From: Cephalotus follicularis
Taxonomy: Eukaryota; Streptophyta; Magnoliopsida; Oxalidales; Cephalotaceae
Assembly: GCA_001972305.1 (NCBI GenBank)
Contig: BDDD01000059.1
Coordinates: 321,903-385,902 of the forward strand
Direction: 5' to 3'
Length of the DNA stretch: 64,000 bases
Shown: one piece after another, positions 23,215 to 36,263 of the stretch
Layout of the letters: each line of letters opens with the position of its first letter
Numbering within the stretch: position 1 is the stretch's first letter
Notes under the pieces: generated by a model
Database searches by the model: none
What the model was told of the DNA's origin: nothing
The model's input: the letters and a program-made list of their open reading frames with translations, nothing else
Program-made: the position numbers and the translations under genes

Positions 23215-24956
23215 TGTTAGGTTAGGGGTGTCCCTGTATGCCACGATATGGCTCGTTGTTTGTATATACACACTCTTGATTTATATAATTGTGAATTCCA
23301 TTCATATTTCATGTGCATATTTCTTATATTGGCAAGGCTATATGACTCATCCCAACAAACCAAAAAGAACAGAATAATTATTTATAATTAACTGTATGTC
23401 ATATAGCATCCTGTTACACCAAAAGGGTTGGATCTCGTGCCAGGGAGGCTATGAGAACGAGGTCTTTATTCCCTGTGACAAAACGTTCCAAGTTATAGGT
23501 TCATTTTTTTAGGGCCATTGATGAACCGTAAAGACTTGTCACATTACGCTTGCTCCCGGGTTAGCAGTGGATGATGGTTATCTCATAGCCATTTGGGTTT
23601 ACCTCTAAAACTAGTGTGAGGTGTGTGCTGAGAGCATGACACTGAACTGACCCACCAATGGGAAACCTATTTGGATAGTCAATACCCAATGTCAATAGGA
23701 TTCCTATGGTCTCGGTAGTGTATAGTCTATGGTGACTAGTAGGTCTATAGCCTGCGTTGTCTCCTTTGACCTGAGCGGCCGGCATGCATTGTGTAGTAAC
23801 TGCTTGACTTTGATTTTCGCCTTCCTCAGCACTAGCCACGTGCTGGCAAAATTGTCTTTGGGTCTTGTGTGAGCTGCATTGAGATGTATGAGCGAGTGCG
23901 CAATATGGGATCATCACACCCGGACTGAGGGTGACCCGCTCTATTTATCTATGTATGTACTATACTTAAAAGTCCTGATCAAGCATAGGTGGACTAGGAA
24001 CGAGAGGTTTCTATGAGAGGTTTGCCGATAGTCTCAGTGTATTCATAGATTCATAGTTATCACAGAATATCTAGGGGTGACATTTATCCAAACCCTAGGC
24101 TGTGATCAGAGCTAAGTATGACGAGGGAAACATGACACATATGCCGATGACTGAGTAAAGCGACTGGATATTCAGACCATGATTGGTAGATGTGGTAATA
24201 CACAAATCCGGGGGGTGACTGGCTCTCACACTGGGGTTGTTTTAATAGTTGGTGACTATTAGAATGGTCATACCAAAAATCAGGAAGTTCTGGGGTTTTA
24301 TCATCATACTGGAAAACGACAGGCTTTCGGGTCCTACCTTGCTTTGAACAGGTTGACACGTGTATGAGACACGTGTCATTTAGTGAAAGGATAACATCAG
24401 GGAACATGTCACTTTGCTAATGAGTATTTCATTTGATGGATATAGGTCCATGCAATGCCACGATGAAATATTCCATATGAAGGGTTTTGAAAATAAAAGA
24501 GATTGTCTCATCCTATGTATTGGGCGTCGACACCATGAAGAGCATGCGTCAATGCCATGTCTAGTTGAGGCGCTAGGCGTTAACACCATGAATAGCATGC
24601 GTTGACGCTACATAAAACCAGTGACTTACACGTTGACGCTATGGGGTGTATGCGTTGACGTCTTGATGGGATGAGATAGCCTGTTTCATCTTGTCGTTGG
24701 CGTTGGCACCTTGATAGGAAGAGACACATGGCGTTGACGCCATGCTAGGCTGACACTCGGCATTAGTCAACTCAAGAGGAGTTGGTGGGAAAAGAGATGT
24801 TTGTTTAAGAAGCTTTTTGACTTGTACATGAGCATTAAATGCTAGAGGACAAAATAGCATTAAAGAATGGATTCTTTAATGGCTAAAGGACAAGTGATCA
24901 CTTGTCACAACACACTTTTCATTTTGTCTCTTCCTCTCTTTCTCTTTGTCTCTCTT

Positions 24957-24996
<40 letters not shown>

Positions 24997-25742
24997 TGGT
25001 CGGGCCCTCTATCTCTTCATTGCATCTCATCCTATGCTAGGCGTCGACACCAATACGCCTGGTTTGGAGAAAATGTCATTTCAACCCTCCTTTCACCCCT
25101 CAAAGCTCTTTATAGGTAGAGATAACTTGTACAGTGCATCTTATCTTTACCTAGAGGGTTATAGCATATGTTAGACTCTTGGCCTCCAACATTGGATCTT
25201 CTTTATCCGTGGTTTAAGGAGGAGTTTGGAGATCCTTGGTGCTCTTTGGATAAAAGTGTAGAGGGAGCTAGACTTGAAGGAAGGAGGCATCACCCATTGG
25301 TAATAATCTCTTCCCTCTTTCTTTGTGGCGCTTGGCAGCGGGTTGTAGCTAGGGTTGGTGAACCCAAGCTGAACCCTCATGTCTCTTTGGTGGAAACATT
25401 GACATCCCTTAGGGTTAGGGATGCTAGGGTTCGGGTTTCTTGGGCTTAGTGGTTAGGGTTTGTGTGTTGTCCTTGTGAGCCAATTTTCAGCCCCTTTGGT
25501 TAGGGTTTATGGCAACCCTATGTGAAGCCCGTTCTTCCCTTATGCTTGGTTTTGAGTTTCAGTTTGATTGAATGTTAATTAGGGTTCCTTGGCCATTTAT
25601 TGGGACAATTTACACTTAGATTAGGGCATCACATTGCTTGAGGATTAATCAATTGGATGAAATTTAAAATTAATCGGCCATAACCCTAAAGTCTGAATTG
25701 ATTGTTTTCGTTTCCTATGCGCGTTGAGCCCATATCCCATCA
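23215..25742 (+). repeat. Second copia 5' LTR
   Basis: Starts TGTTAGGTTAGGGG and ends ATCCCATCA. Between about 24527 and 24750, and again near 25040, it holds repeated GCGTTGACGCCATG-like words. A TC microsatellite lies at 24959-24993. Confidence 0.93.
24959..24993. repeat. TC microsatellite in the copia LTR
   Basis: A run of TC dinucleotides, with a shorter equivalent at about 35481-35511 in the other LTR. Confidence 0.9.
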
Positions 25743-25744
25743 AG

Positions 25745-25756
25745 TGGTATCAGAGC
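25745..25756 (+). other. Primer-binding site (initiator-Met tRNA)
   Basis: TGGTATCAGAGC, two bases after the LTR end; complementary to the 3' end of plant initiator-Met tRNA, the usual copia primer. The 1.36-kb leader that follows (25757-27119) has no recognisable coding sequence. Confidence 0.92.
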
Positions 25757-27119
25757 GACCTAATTGACTACAATCAGACCTCAATTTGATGTTTAGTGGA
25801 TTGTTGATTGCATATGTGTCTTGGCCAAATTTTTGTAACCCTACATTTAGTGGTAGTTGCATCTTTGTTGGTCACACTAATGAAATCGACGAACCATTGA
25901 ACGCCAAATCGTTACGTGTTAATTCAATTATATATTTGTTATATTTTTGAATTTCTTATGCATGCTGGTAGGTTTGGGACTCGGCCTAGCTTTGTGTTTT
26001 ATTTGTGTGGATGATTTAATTGCTTTATTACATTTATGGAATTCAATCGGTCTGTAATAAGGCTGTCTGCGTGCACCGTATTCTTTCTTGTTCTTATTTT
26101 CTTAGAGTATAATTCTCTTCTCCCTCAATTGTATTTCTTTTTCTTTAATTGTGTACATATGGCTGTAAGTTGAAGAAAGGAGATCAATGGAGATTGAAGA
26201 GAAGATCAAGAAAATTACAAGACCAGTTGAAGGCCATGTATGTATGGTAGCAATTGTAATGGAGTTAAATTAAATTAGTACACCTAGGAGAACAAGTGAT
26301 CACGTTGCCTCGCGTGATTACTTATAGCTTAAGTCCCAAGTCAAACCATTTTTAGGGTACATGAGATGGATGTTTTTCCTTTTGCAAATAATCCAAACAC
26401 GTCCAAGCATGTTAAGCCGTCCAAATGGATTGGGAGATTAAAATTAATCTAAAACGGCTTTGGTAATTTTGATAAAATTGATGAGACCAAATCCCTCCAA
26501 CTTGCAAATAATAAGTCCATAAGCAGTGAGGCATATGGCTGCCCTGTCATTGGCCTTCCACAATCATAGTTGAATGGTGTTGACATATTGGGGATAGCAC
26601 TGTAAAATTTGAGGTCCCCTGTATGACCATTTCTGTTCAATTTCAGTGTGAGGTACACTGGAAGGAAATGACTTTGTTTTGGCATCAGGACATCGATACG
26701 TGTGGATGTTTCAAAAGTTAATTTCTTTGAGGATTATGGGTTTGACTTATATCGGGATCATATGGTTTGCACAACGGAAGTTGGGACCATATGGGCCAAG
26801 AGGCTGAATCTTGTATCGGATCTTACATTTTGAGCGAGAGGTCCTAATGTAAATTGGTATATATACCTACCTATTAAGGTATTATGGTTTGCACGGCGAA
26901 AGTCGGGACTATAGTATGCTGGATAGATTTTGATCCCCACTAGGAAGTGAGAGGCTTCCCGAATTCCACATGGGAGTGTGAGATACAATTAGAATAATGG
27001 GAGGAGCCATAATTACAAAAGACCAAGTATTATGGTAATAATATAAATGGAATGATTTGCTAATTATACTCTCTTTTGTTTCCTCTTTTATAGGTTACTA
27101 GTTATCACCATATTCTGCA

Positions 27120-28700
27120 ATATGTCAGTTGGCACAACACTTTCACGAGTATTGAAAACAACAAGCTTACGGGTCCAAATTTCTTGGATTGGCAGTGCAA
27201 CCTGCGTTTAGCACTCATGATCATGAAACTATCTCATGTCATGACTGAGAACCCCCCTAAACTGGAGCCAACCCGACGGAAGAGCTTAAGGCCAAGAGGG
27301 CCAAATGGTAAGATGAGGACGAGCAAGCTCGTTGCCTAGCGATTTCGGGTATGGTCCCGAAATTGCAAAGCAACACAAGAAACTTGCAACCCTAAGAGAC
27401 ACACTTCTCCAGCTTCATGAGTTGTATGGATTCCGGTCAAGGACCGAGCGGTTTAACTTGTCCTGCCAGCTCTTTTGTAAGAAAATGGCCGAAGGATCTT
27501 CAGTCCATGCCCATGGATTGAAGATGATTGATCTTATTGAGCAGTTGTCTCAACTAGATCTTACCATGGACAATGATTTCTACATTGACCTAGTACTTTC
27601 ATCTCTTCCCCAGTCATACTCCCAGTTCATCACAAAAATTTCCACATGAACAAGGTGGATACGAATCTTCCTGAACTTGTGGAAATGCTTCGTACGGTCG
27701 AAGCCGACATAGACCACAGGAAGTCCAAGTCGAATGTAATGTTTCTTCCTTCTACATCTTCCCGGATAGCTCCTAGTAGAGGAGGATCGAGAGGATCAAC
27801 GTCCAAGGGCAAGGCGCCCATGAAACCTAAAAGGAAGAAGAAGAATGGGAGAAAAGCAGCTGTGTCGGCGGGGCCAGTTGTTGGGGGATCCATCCTTGAT
27901 ATGATCCGACAGCTTCAGGATGATGACTGGTGCTTTTATTGTGGAAAGCACAGACATTGGAGATCACAGTGCAATGAGTTCCAAAAGTCCAAATCATGAG
28001 GTGTCTCAGGGTTAGGTACTTTCATGATTGAGCTTTTTCTAGCTATTAATGTTAGTTCAACTTGGGTTTTGGATTCAGGTTGTGGAACTAATATTTGTAA
28101 CTCTTTGCAGGGGCTAAGAGGCGCTAGACAACTGGGAGAGGCTAAAGCTTTGGACTTGCGCTTAGGTGATGGATCGAGGATTCACACCACGACAATAGGC
28201 ATTTTTGAATTGTTTTTGTGTAATGGCCATGTAATTAAACTTGATCCTTGTTATTTTGTTAAGAACCTTGTAAGAAACGTTATTTCTGTTTCATATTTGT
28301 ATAGGATGGGCATGAAGCTCACTTTTTCTGCATATGGCTGTAGACTTATACATAACAATGTTCTTATATGTGATGGACACATTAACAATGGGATCTATGT
28401 TTTAAATATAAATCAACAAATGGTTTTAACAATTCAAACTGGAACAAGCACTAAAAGACAAAGAGAGATATACGATGTAAACCCTTCATACATATGGCAT
28501 TATAGATTAGGCATCCTAGTGATGCTAGACTAACACATATGGTTAAGGATGGTCTTTTGGACATCCAGGACGTGTAGTCCTTTCCTACCTGTGAGCTATG
28601 TTTAATTGGCAAGATAACCAAATCTCCATTCTCCGCGGTAGGAGAAAGGGTAGTAGGGACTTGTCCACACCGATGTCTGCGGACCTATGTCAGTCAATGC
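27120..28700 (+). pseudogene. Second copia gag and protease, broken
   Basis: Gag starts near 27122 with an NNKLTGPNFLDWQCNLRLAL stretch and shifts frame before 27332. The gag core (27332-27649) is followed by a basic segment and a canonical CX2CX4HX4C zinc knuckle at 27931-27972 (CFYCGKHRHWRSQC). The protease shows the DSG active site within WVLDSGCGTNIC (about 28057-28095), and a pre-integrase WHYRLG motif is near 28495. There are stops at 27648, 27999 and 28533. The frame is cut at 28700 by the solo LTR. Confidence 0.88.
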
Positions 28701-29893
28701 TGTCACACCCCATTTTTCCCAACTTACATTGGACAAGCATACATGGTGATATCAGATATAAGCATAATAATATTCCAGCAACAATTCATAAATAAATTTG
28801 TGGAAGCATTCGATAAGCAGGAATATAAATACAAGTCATCCGCACGCATCCCATACTACGTGCAGGCATAATCTAATAATTATCCTTAACATAAGGAAAA
28901 TACTACAATAACGGGGTATGATCCGTTCGTTACAAAAATACAGTACATCATATAAAGAAATAACAACCTCAAGATGAATAATAGAAGCTCTCCAAGCTTC
29001 AGCAGTGAACTCCGATCGTCTTCGCTTAATCTGAAATTGTAGGGGTTAGCCGTTGTCCTCACTTGGCTAAGTAGGAAGATAATGCATCCTAAGGAATATA
29101 TGAATGCAACATGTATGACAATTTATATTTAAAATAACATTTAAATGTGCCAATATATAAGCAATCATGCCAAGTGGCCATAAACAATCCATATGCAAGA
29201 ATACCGCACAAGGGTACAATCAATCAGTCCAATGGTTTGTCCGAAGACCAGTATTGGGCTCAAGACGTCGCTAACCCCTAGCCTACGTCGAGCCACCTAG
29301 CTATCACCCCAACTCCGCTGATGATAGGAGGTAAACAGTGCTACCGGCATTAAGCGGGCAGTTAACAATAAAGCTCTACATTGCAGGCAGTTTTTTTGGT
29401 GTGTACTCTAGCCAACTCCTGGCACATAGGACCACCTCCATTAGTCAGTGACATCTGTCATCACTCGACTAATCGGTAATATGCGTAGACAATCAATTCA
29501 ATCAGTGCAATTCAATAATAATATGCAATATATAAATCCTATGCAATATCAAAGTGTTTTCTTTAGAAACATATAACATTTCAGTGATCGTACATCTCAT
29601 ATGAGAAAAACGATATCAGTACAGTAGTGGTTTCCAATTTGGGAAACAAAACAGTAGGTGCCTCACATAGGAGGAAAATCAGTAGTTCCTTTAAAATAAT
29701 AGTTTTCATTGAAAATGATAGTTAAACCATGAATTGTGCATATAGCACATAATTCGTTCGATCGTTGAAATATAAGTGGTAGTGGTGTTACATAACACCA
29801 AAACAGTATATTCTATATGATGGTAGCATATACAGTTCAACAACATTACAAGACAGTAGCAATTTAATCTATATCATGCAATTTTACCCAGGA

Positions 29894-30007
29894 CAGTCGA
29901 CTGCCCTCAAGAACAGTCAGCTGCCTTGGTTGAGTAGTCGACTGCTTTGCCTTAGTAGTCGACTGGATAGGGTTGAGCAGTCGACTGCCATGAAGAACAG
30001 TCGACTG
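29894..30007. repeat. CAGTCGACTG palindrome array, group 1
   Basis: Perfect or one-off copies of the 10-bp palindrome CAGTCGACTG at about 29894, 29924, 29945, 29965, 29978 and 29998, spaced 13-30 bp, each often followed by GCC or GCT. Confidence 0.85.
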
Positions 30008-31069
30008 CTTCTGCCCAGAAAATGTAGGCAGTAACAGTTGTGTAATTTTTCAATGTCTAATGCAATCCAATCCAACACATGCAATCATACAGAAAATAAA
30101 CATACATGATATGCATAAAATATCTTCCATAAACATGTCATTACCCCTACCTCAATAGCTTATCCCAAGATCAATTGGAATGATCTTTCTCTTTGAGTTT
30201 CCAAGACTTTTCACCAACAATCCTTTTAATTCCAGCAGGTTCAATCTATATCATGCATGCATGTGGTTCAGTCATTAACCAATAGGTTGTCTAGATTATC
30301 CAGCTACAACAGCTGTTCTAACAGTGATTCAACAATAGTTCATTAAGCCATTTAACTATCCTTTTTACCATATCTCTATGAACCTTGTGTCTATCTATCT
30401 CAATCCCAGATTCCTTAACTTTAACATGTGTACAGAAGGTATACTTAAGGAAATCAGTAAGTTTAAGACAACTATAATTCGAGTTAGAGCTATTCAAATT
30501 CTCTAAGCTTCATGTCCATGTTTCTTACTCCCATATTACCATTTCAAATCAATTCTAAAATTGTTAACCTTAACCATGTTAACAGAAGATATTCAACATC
30601 TTCCTAGTCACACTATCATCACATTAACAGTGAGTTCGAATTGGAAACTTACCAGGAGAAGTCCAAAGCTTCCAAGTCCCCTCTTGCACTCTAAGCTTTC
30701 AATTCCCACTTTGAGCTCACCAAATCCTCAAATGCAAGCTCCAATAATCCTCCAACAATTTCCTCCTCTCTCAGTGTTTTCTAACTCACATTCAGCTCCT
30801 GGACAGCTGATATAAAGCTTTGAATTCGCCAGACTCCTTACTCAGTTTCTCTCCTTTTCTTCTCTCTCTCACATGCACCTCTTTCTTACCTTTTCTCTTC
30901 TATTTTGCAGTTTGCAGGTCTGCAATCCTTGCAGAGAGGATAGAGGACATGCAAGGGACTCCCCTTGCATGTTATGGCAGCTGGTGACACGTATTTCCCA
31001 TGCATGCCACCTTTAGAACACTTGGCATCACTGTCTCTGCGCCTGCCAGGCACCTATTCTGCACCATTC

Positions 31070-31127
31070 CAGTCGACTGGATGCATTGGCCAGTCGACTG
31101 TCCACTCACGCCTCAGACAGTCGACTG
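31070..31127. repeat. CAGTCGACTG palindrome array, group 2
   Basis: Three perfect copies at 31070-31079, 31091-31100 and 31118-31127, about 1.1 kb from group 1 in the same LTR. Confidence 0.88.
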
Positions 31128-31318
31128 TTCCCCTGTGACAGTCTGCTATCGATGGCTGTTTTAGGGTTTCTTAGTTTGATACTTCACCAATTGTACATCC
31201 ATTCGTCCCAAGCAATTACCAATCATAATTTTATAATAATTGGACATTAAATTCAAATGAGTGCACATTTTATTAATTAATATTACAATGTACACGAATT
31301 GAATTTGCGGTTATTACA

Positions 31319-33780
31319 AATGCTATTGGAGGTTTTCCCTACTTCATTACCTTCACCGATGACTTATCACGGTATGGGTATGTGTTTCTGATGAAACACA
31401 AGTCTAAAGCCTTTAAGAGGTTCAAAGAATTCACACTAGAAGTAGAAAAGAAAATGGGTAAACCCATTACGATCCTTCGGTCGAATCGAGGTGGTGAATA
31501 CCTATCTGCTGAATTCCAGAGTTATCTTAGGGATAACGAAATTCTCTCTTAGTGGACACATCCTGGAACACCACAGCATAATGGTGTGTCCGAAATGAGG
31601 AATCGGACCTTGATGAATATGGTCCGGTCCATGATGTCTTTCACGGATCTTCCTATATCATTATGGGGTTATGCACAGCATGCGAAGGTGTACATCCTAA
31701 ACCGGATTCCTTCAAAATTTGTCCCCCCCACTCCATATGAGTTATTTATAGGGAGAAAACTCAACCTAAACCATTTGAGGGTTTAGGGCTGTCCAACTTA
31801 TGTTAGGAGGCAAGAGCCTTCTAAGCTGGAGGCACGAGCGGATCATTGCCGGTTTGTGGAATATCCTAAGGAGAGCATAAGATATTACTTTTATGATCCC
31901 AGCGAACAAAAGACTTTTGTTTCGCGAACTGCAAAATTCCTAGAGAAGGAATACCTGCTTGCAGGGAGTAATGGGAGTAAGGTGGAACTGAGAGAGTTGT
32001 CACCTGGTGAAAGCCCACAAGATGAGGAAGAATTAGAGGTTCAACCCTCTATAGACATAGTTGGGGAAGGTTTCCAACCTGAGAGTGGATCTTCGTTAGG
32101 CGCTCATCAGGTAAGGAGATTAGGCAGAGTTCTGATAGTGCTTGAGAGATATGGCTTTCTCAATTAGGGTACTGACGAACTCAACGACATCGATAATTAC
32201 GAGCCTATCAGCTACGAGTAAGTAGTGAAGAGCACTAAATCCGGGGCATGATTAGAGGCCATAAAATCCGAGATGGACTCCATGAACGCCAACCAAGTAT
32301 GGAACTTGGTCGATGCACCATAGGGTATTAACCTTATTGGTTACAAATTGATCTTTAAGAGGAAGATTGGCACTGATGGTAAGATAGAGACTTACAAAGC
32401 GCGATTGGTCATGAAAGGATATAGGCAAATACACAAAGTCGACTATACCAAAACTTTCTTACCAGGCGCTATGCTTAAGTCCATCCGGATATTGCTTGCT
32501 ATTATCGCTCATTACGATTATGAGATATGGCAAATGGATGTCAAGACATCCTTTTTGAATGGCTTTCTTGAAGAGAACATTTATATGTCCCATCCCGAGG
32601 GGTTTGCATCTGAGGAGCATCCACAGAGAGTATGTAAGCTCCAAAGGTCTATCTACGGCCTTAAGCAAACATCCCGTAGCTGGATATCCATTTTGACGAG
32701 ATCGTTAAGACTTTTGGTTTCATCAAAAACGTGGATGAGCCTTGTGTCTACTAGAAAGGGGATGGCCCAAACATCACTTTCTTTGTACTAAACGTGGACA
32801 ACATACTGATCATAAGGAATGATGTAGGTATGTTACAGTCCGTTACAGTATGGTTATCCAAGAACTTTTCCATGAAGGATTTGGGAGAGGCTTCCTATCT
32901 ATTGTGTATAAAGATCTATAGAGACAAATCTAATAGGTTGTTGGGACTCTCCCAAAGCTAGTACATCAGCAAGGTTCTGAAACGGTATGGCCTTGAGAAT
33001 TCCAAGAGTGGCCTTTTACCAATTGGCCAAGGAATTCACCTATCCAAGAGGATGTCTCCACAGACAAATGAGGAGAGGGCTCGCATGAGTAGGCAGCCAT
33101 ATGCTTCAGTTGTTGGCTCCATCATGTACGTCATGCTATGTCGTAGGCCTGATGTCGCCTACGCCTTGGGAATGTCTAGTTGATTTCAGCCCGACCCCAG
33201 TGAGAAACACTGGGAAGCAGTCAAGCGGGTTCTTAAATACCTGAGAAGGACTCAGGATACGTTCTTGGTCTATGGAGGAGATAGTGAGTTGAGATTAGAG
33301 GGCTTTACAGACTCTAGTTTCAATAGTGATTCGGATGATCACAAGTCAGTTTCGAGATATGTTTTCGCCCTGAACGGCGGTGCTATGAGCTGGAGGAGTT
33401 CCAAGCAGGAAACCACTGCTGACTCCACAATGGAAGCGGAATATGTTGCAGCCTCTGATGCCGCCAAGGAAGCTGTTTGGATGCGAAAGTTCATTGCTGA
33501 ACTTGATATGGTTCTAACCATTGCACGTCCAATTGTGGTGTACTGTGACAACAATGGAGCTGTTGCACAAGCCAAAGAATCACGGTCTCATCATCGCTCC
33601 AAGCATATACAGCAACGGTATCACCTGATTAGAGAGATCATTGATAAAGGAGACATTACCCTTGAGAGACTTGCCACGGAGGCAAATTTAACAGACCCAT
33701 TGACCAAGGCCTTGAGCAGCACTGTTCTAGAGAGACATCGAAGTGCCATGGGCTTAGGCTACAGGTCATCATGGCTATAG
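31319..33780 (+). pseudogene. Second copia integrase, RT and RNase H, broken
   Basis: Continues the frame cut at 28700. The integrase core has TDDLSRYGY (first Asp) near 31355, the LRSNRGGEY segment near 31478 where the second catalytic Asp is Asn, and PQHNGVSEMRNRTL near 31570. RT begins near 32290 (WNLVDAP, then KARLVMKGYRQ) and has QMDVKTSFLNG. The catalytic YVDD box reads NVDN (about 32785-32796). RNase H at 33265-33780 is well preserved (EAEYVAASDAAKEAVW, YCDNNGAVAQAK). In-frame stops occur at about 31550, 31785 and 32320, with a frameshift near 32690. Not functional. Confidence 0.9.
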
Positions 33781-33795
33781 GGCCAAGTGGGAGAT

Positions 33796-35480
33796 TGTTA
33801 GGTTAGGGGTGTCCTTGTATGCCACGATATGGCTCGTTGTTTGTATATACACACTCTTGATTTATACAATTTTGAATTCTATTAATATTTCATGTGCATA
33901 TTTCTTATATTGACAAGGCTATGTGGCTCATCCCAACCAACCAAAAGGAACAGAATAATTATTTATAATTAACTGTATGTCATATAATGCCTTGTCACAC
34001 CAAGGAGGCTATGAGAATAAGGTCTTTATTCCCTGTCACAAAACGTTCCAAGTCATAGGTTCACTTTCTTAGGGCCATTGATGAACCGTGAAGACTTATC
34101 ACATTACGCTTGCTCCCGGGTTAGCAATGGAGGATGGTTATCTCATAGCCATTTGGTTTTACCCTTAAAGCTAGTTTGAGGTGTGTGCTAAGAGCATGAC
34201 ACTAAACTGACCCACCAATAGGAAAGCTATTTAGATAGTTAATACCCAATGTCAATAGGATTCCTATGGTCTCGGTAGTATATAGTCTATGGTGACTAGT
34301 AGGTCTATTGCCTGTGTTGTCTCCTTTGACCTGAGCGGCTGACATGCATTGCGTAGTAACTATTTGACTTTGATTTTCGCCTTCCCCAGAACTAGCCACG
34401 TGCTGGCAAAAGGGTTGTCTTTGGGTCTTGTGGGAGCTGCATTGAGATGTATGGGTGAGTGCGCAATAGGGGATCGTCACACCCGAACTGAGGGTGACCA
34501 ACTCTATTTATCTATGTACGTTGTAGACTTAAAAGTTCTGATCAGGTATAGGTGGACTGAGAACGAGAGGTTTCTATGGGAGGTTTGCCGATAGTCTTAG
34601 TGCATTCATAGATTCATAGTTATCGCATAATATCTAGAGGTGACATTTATCCAAACACTAGGCTATGATTGGAGCTAAGTATGACGAAGGAAACATGACA
34701 CATATGCCGATGGCTGAGTAAAGTGACTGGTTATTCTAACCATGATTGGTAGACATGGTAATACACGGATCCTAGGCGGTGACAATTAGAATGGTCATAC
34801 CATAAATCTGGATACTCTGGGAATTTAACATCATACCGGAGAACGACAGGCTTTCGAGTCCTACCTTGCTTTGAACAGGTTGACACGTGTATGGGACACA
34901 TGTCATTTAGTGAAAGGATAACATTAGGGAAGATGTTACTTTGCTAGTGAGTATTTCATTTGATGGATATAGGTCCATGCAATGCCACGATGAAATATTC
35001 CATACGAAGGGTTTTTAAAATAGAAGAGATTGTCTCATCCTATGTCTTGGGCGTTGACGCCATGAAGAGCATTCGTCGACGCCATGTCTAGTTGAGTCGC
35101 TGGCCATTAATGCCATGAAGAGCATGCGTTGACGCTCCATAAAACCAGTGACTTACACGTTGATGCTACGGGGTATATGCGTTGACGTCTTGACGGGATG
35201 AGATATCATGTTTCATCTTATCATTGGTGTTGACGCCTTGATAGGAGGAGACACATCGCGTTGACGCCATGCTAGGCTGACACTCGGCACTAGTCAACTC
35301 AAGAGGAGTTGGTGGGAAAAGAGAGGTGTGTTCAAGAAGCTTTTTGACTTGTACTTGAGCATTAAATGCTAGAGGACAAAATAGCATTAAAGAATGGATT
35401 CTTTAATGGCTAAAGGACAAGTGGTCACTAGTCACAACACACTTTTCATTTTGTCTCTTCCTCTCTATGTCTTTCTCTCT

Positions 35481-35512
<32 letters not shown>

Positions 35513-36263
35513 TCCTGGCCGGGCGCTCTATCTCTTCATTGCGTCTCATCCTACGCTAGGCGTCGACGCCAATATGCCTGTTTTGGAGAAAACGTCATTT
35601 TCAACCTTCCTTTCACCCCCTCAAAGCTCTTTATAGGTGGAGATAACTTATACACTGCATCTTATCTTTACCTAGAAGGTTATAGCATAGGTTAAAATCT
35701 TTGCCTCCAACATTTGATCTTCCTTATCCTTGGCTTAAGGAGGAGCTTGGAGATCCTTGGTGCTCTTGGGATAAAAGTGTAGAGGGAGCTAGACTTGAAG
35801 GAATGAGGCATCACCCATTGGTAATAATCTCTTCCCTCTTTCTTTGTGGCACTTGGCAGCGGGTTGTAGCTAGGGTTGGTGTACACTAGCCGAACCCCCA
35901 TGTCTCTTTGGTGGAAACCTTGTCATCCCTTAGGGTTAGGGATGCTGGAGTTCAGGTTTCTTGGGCTTAGTGGTTAGGGTTTGTGCGTTGTCCTTGTGAG
36001 CCAATTTCCAACCCCTTTGGTTAGGGTTTATGGCAACCCTCTGTGAAGCTCGTTCTTCCCTTATGCTTGGTTTTGGGTTTTGGTTTGATTGAATGTTAAT
36101 TAGGGTTCCTTGGACATTTATCAGGACAATTTGGACTTAGATTAGGGCATCCTATTACTTGAGGATTAATCAATTGGATGAAATTTAAAATTAATCGGCC
36201 CTAACCCTAAAGTCTGAATTGATTGTTTTCTTTTCCGCTGTACGTTAAGCCCGTTTCCCATCA
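33796..36263 (+). repeat. Second copia 3' LTR
   Basis: Counterpart of 23215-25742. GCGTTGACGCCATG-like words recur at about 35050-35275. It ends CCCATCA before the CAATA duplication. Confidence 0.93.

Larger units (their letters stand above)
28701..31318. mobile_element. Solo LTR (2618 bp) inside the second copia element
   Basis: Starts TGTCACACCCC and ends GGTTATTACA, with a perfect 5-bp duplication AATGC at 28696-28700 and 31319-31323. It has no primer site, purine tract or coding sequence inside, so it is best read as a solo LTR left by LTR-LTR recombination. End sequences resemble the gypsy LTRs in this window. Orientation is uncertain. It contains two groups of CAGTCGACTG palindromes (29894-30007 and 31070-31127). 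Confidence 0.88.
23215..36263 (+). mobile_element. Second Ty1-copia element, nested
   Basis: LTRs are 23215-25742 (2528 bp) and 33796-36263 (2468 bp), both TGTTAGGTTAGGGG to CATCA. The target duplication CAATA is at 23210-23214 and 36264-36268. The primer site TGGTATCAGAGC is at 25745-25756 and the purine tract AAGTGGGAGAT ends at 33795. Internal order gag, protease, integrase, RT, RNase H is copia-type. The coding region is interrupted by a solo LTR (28701-31318) and many point lesions. The LTRs differ at many positions and by several small indels, so it is an old insertion, though younger than the outer copia it sits in. Confidence 0.95.
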
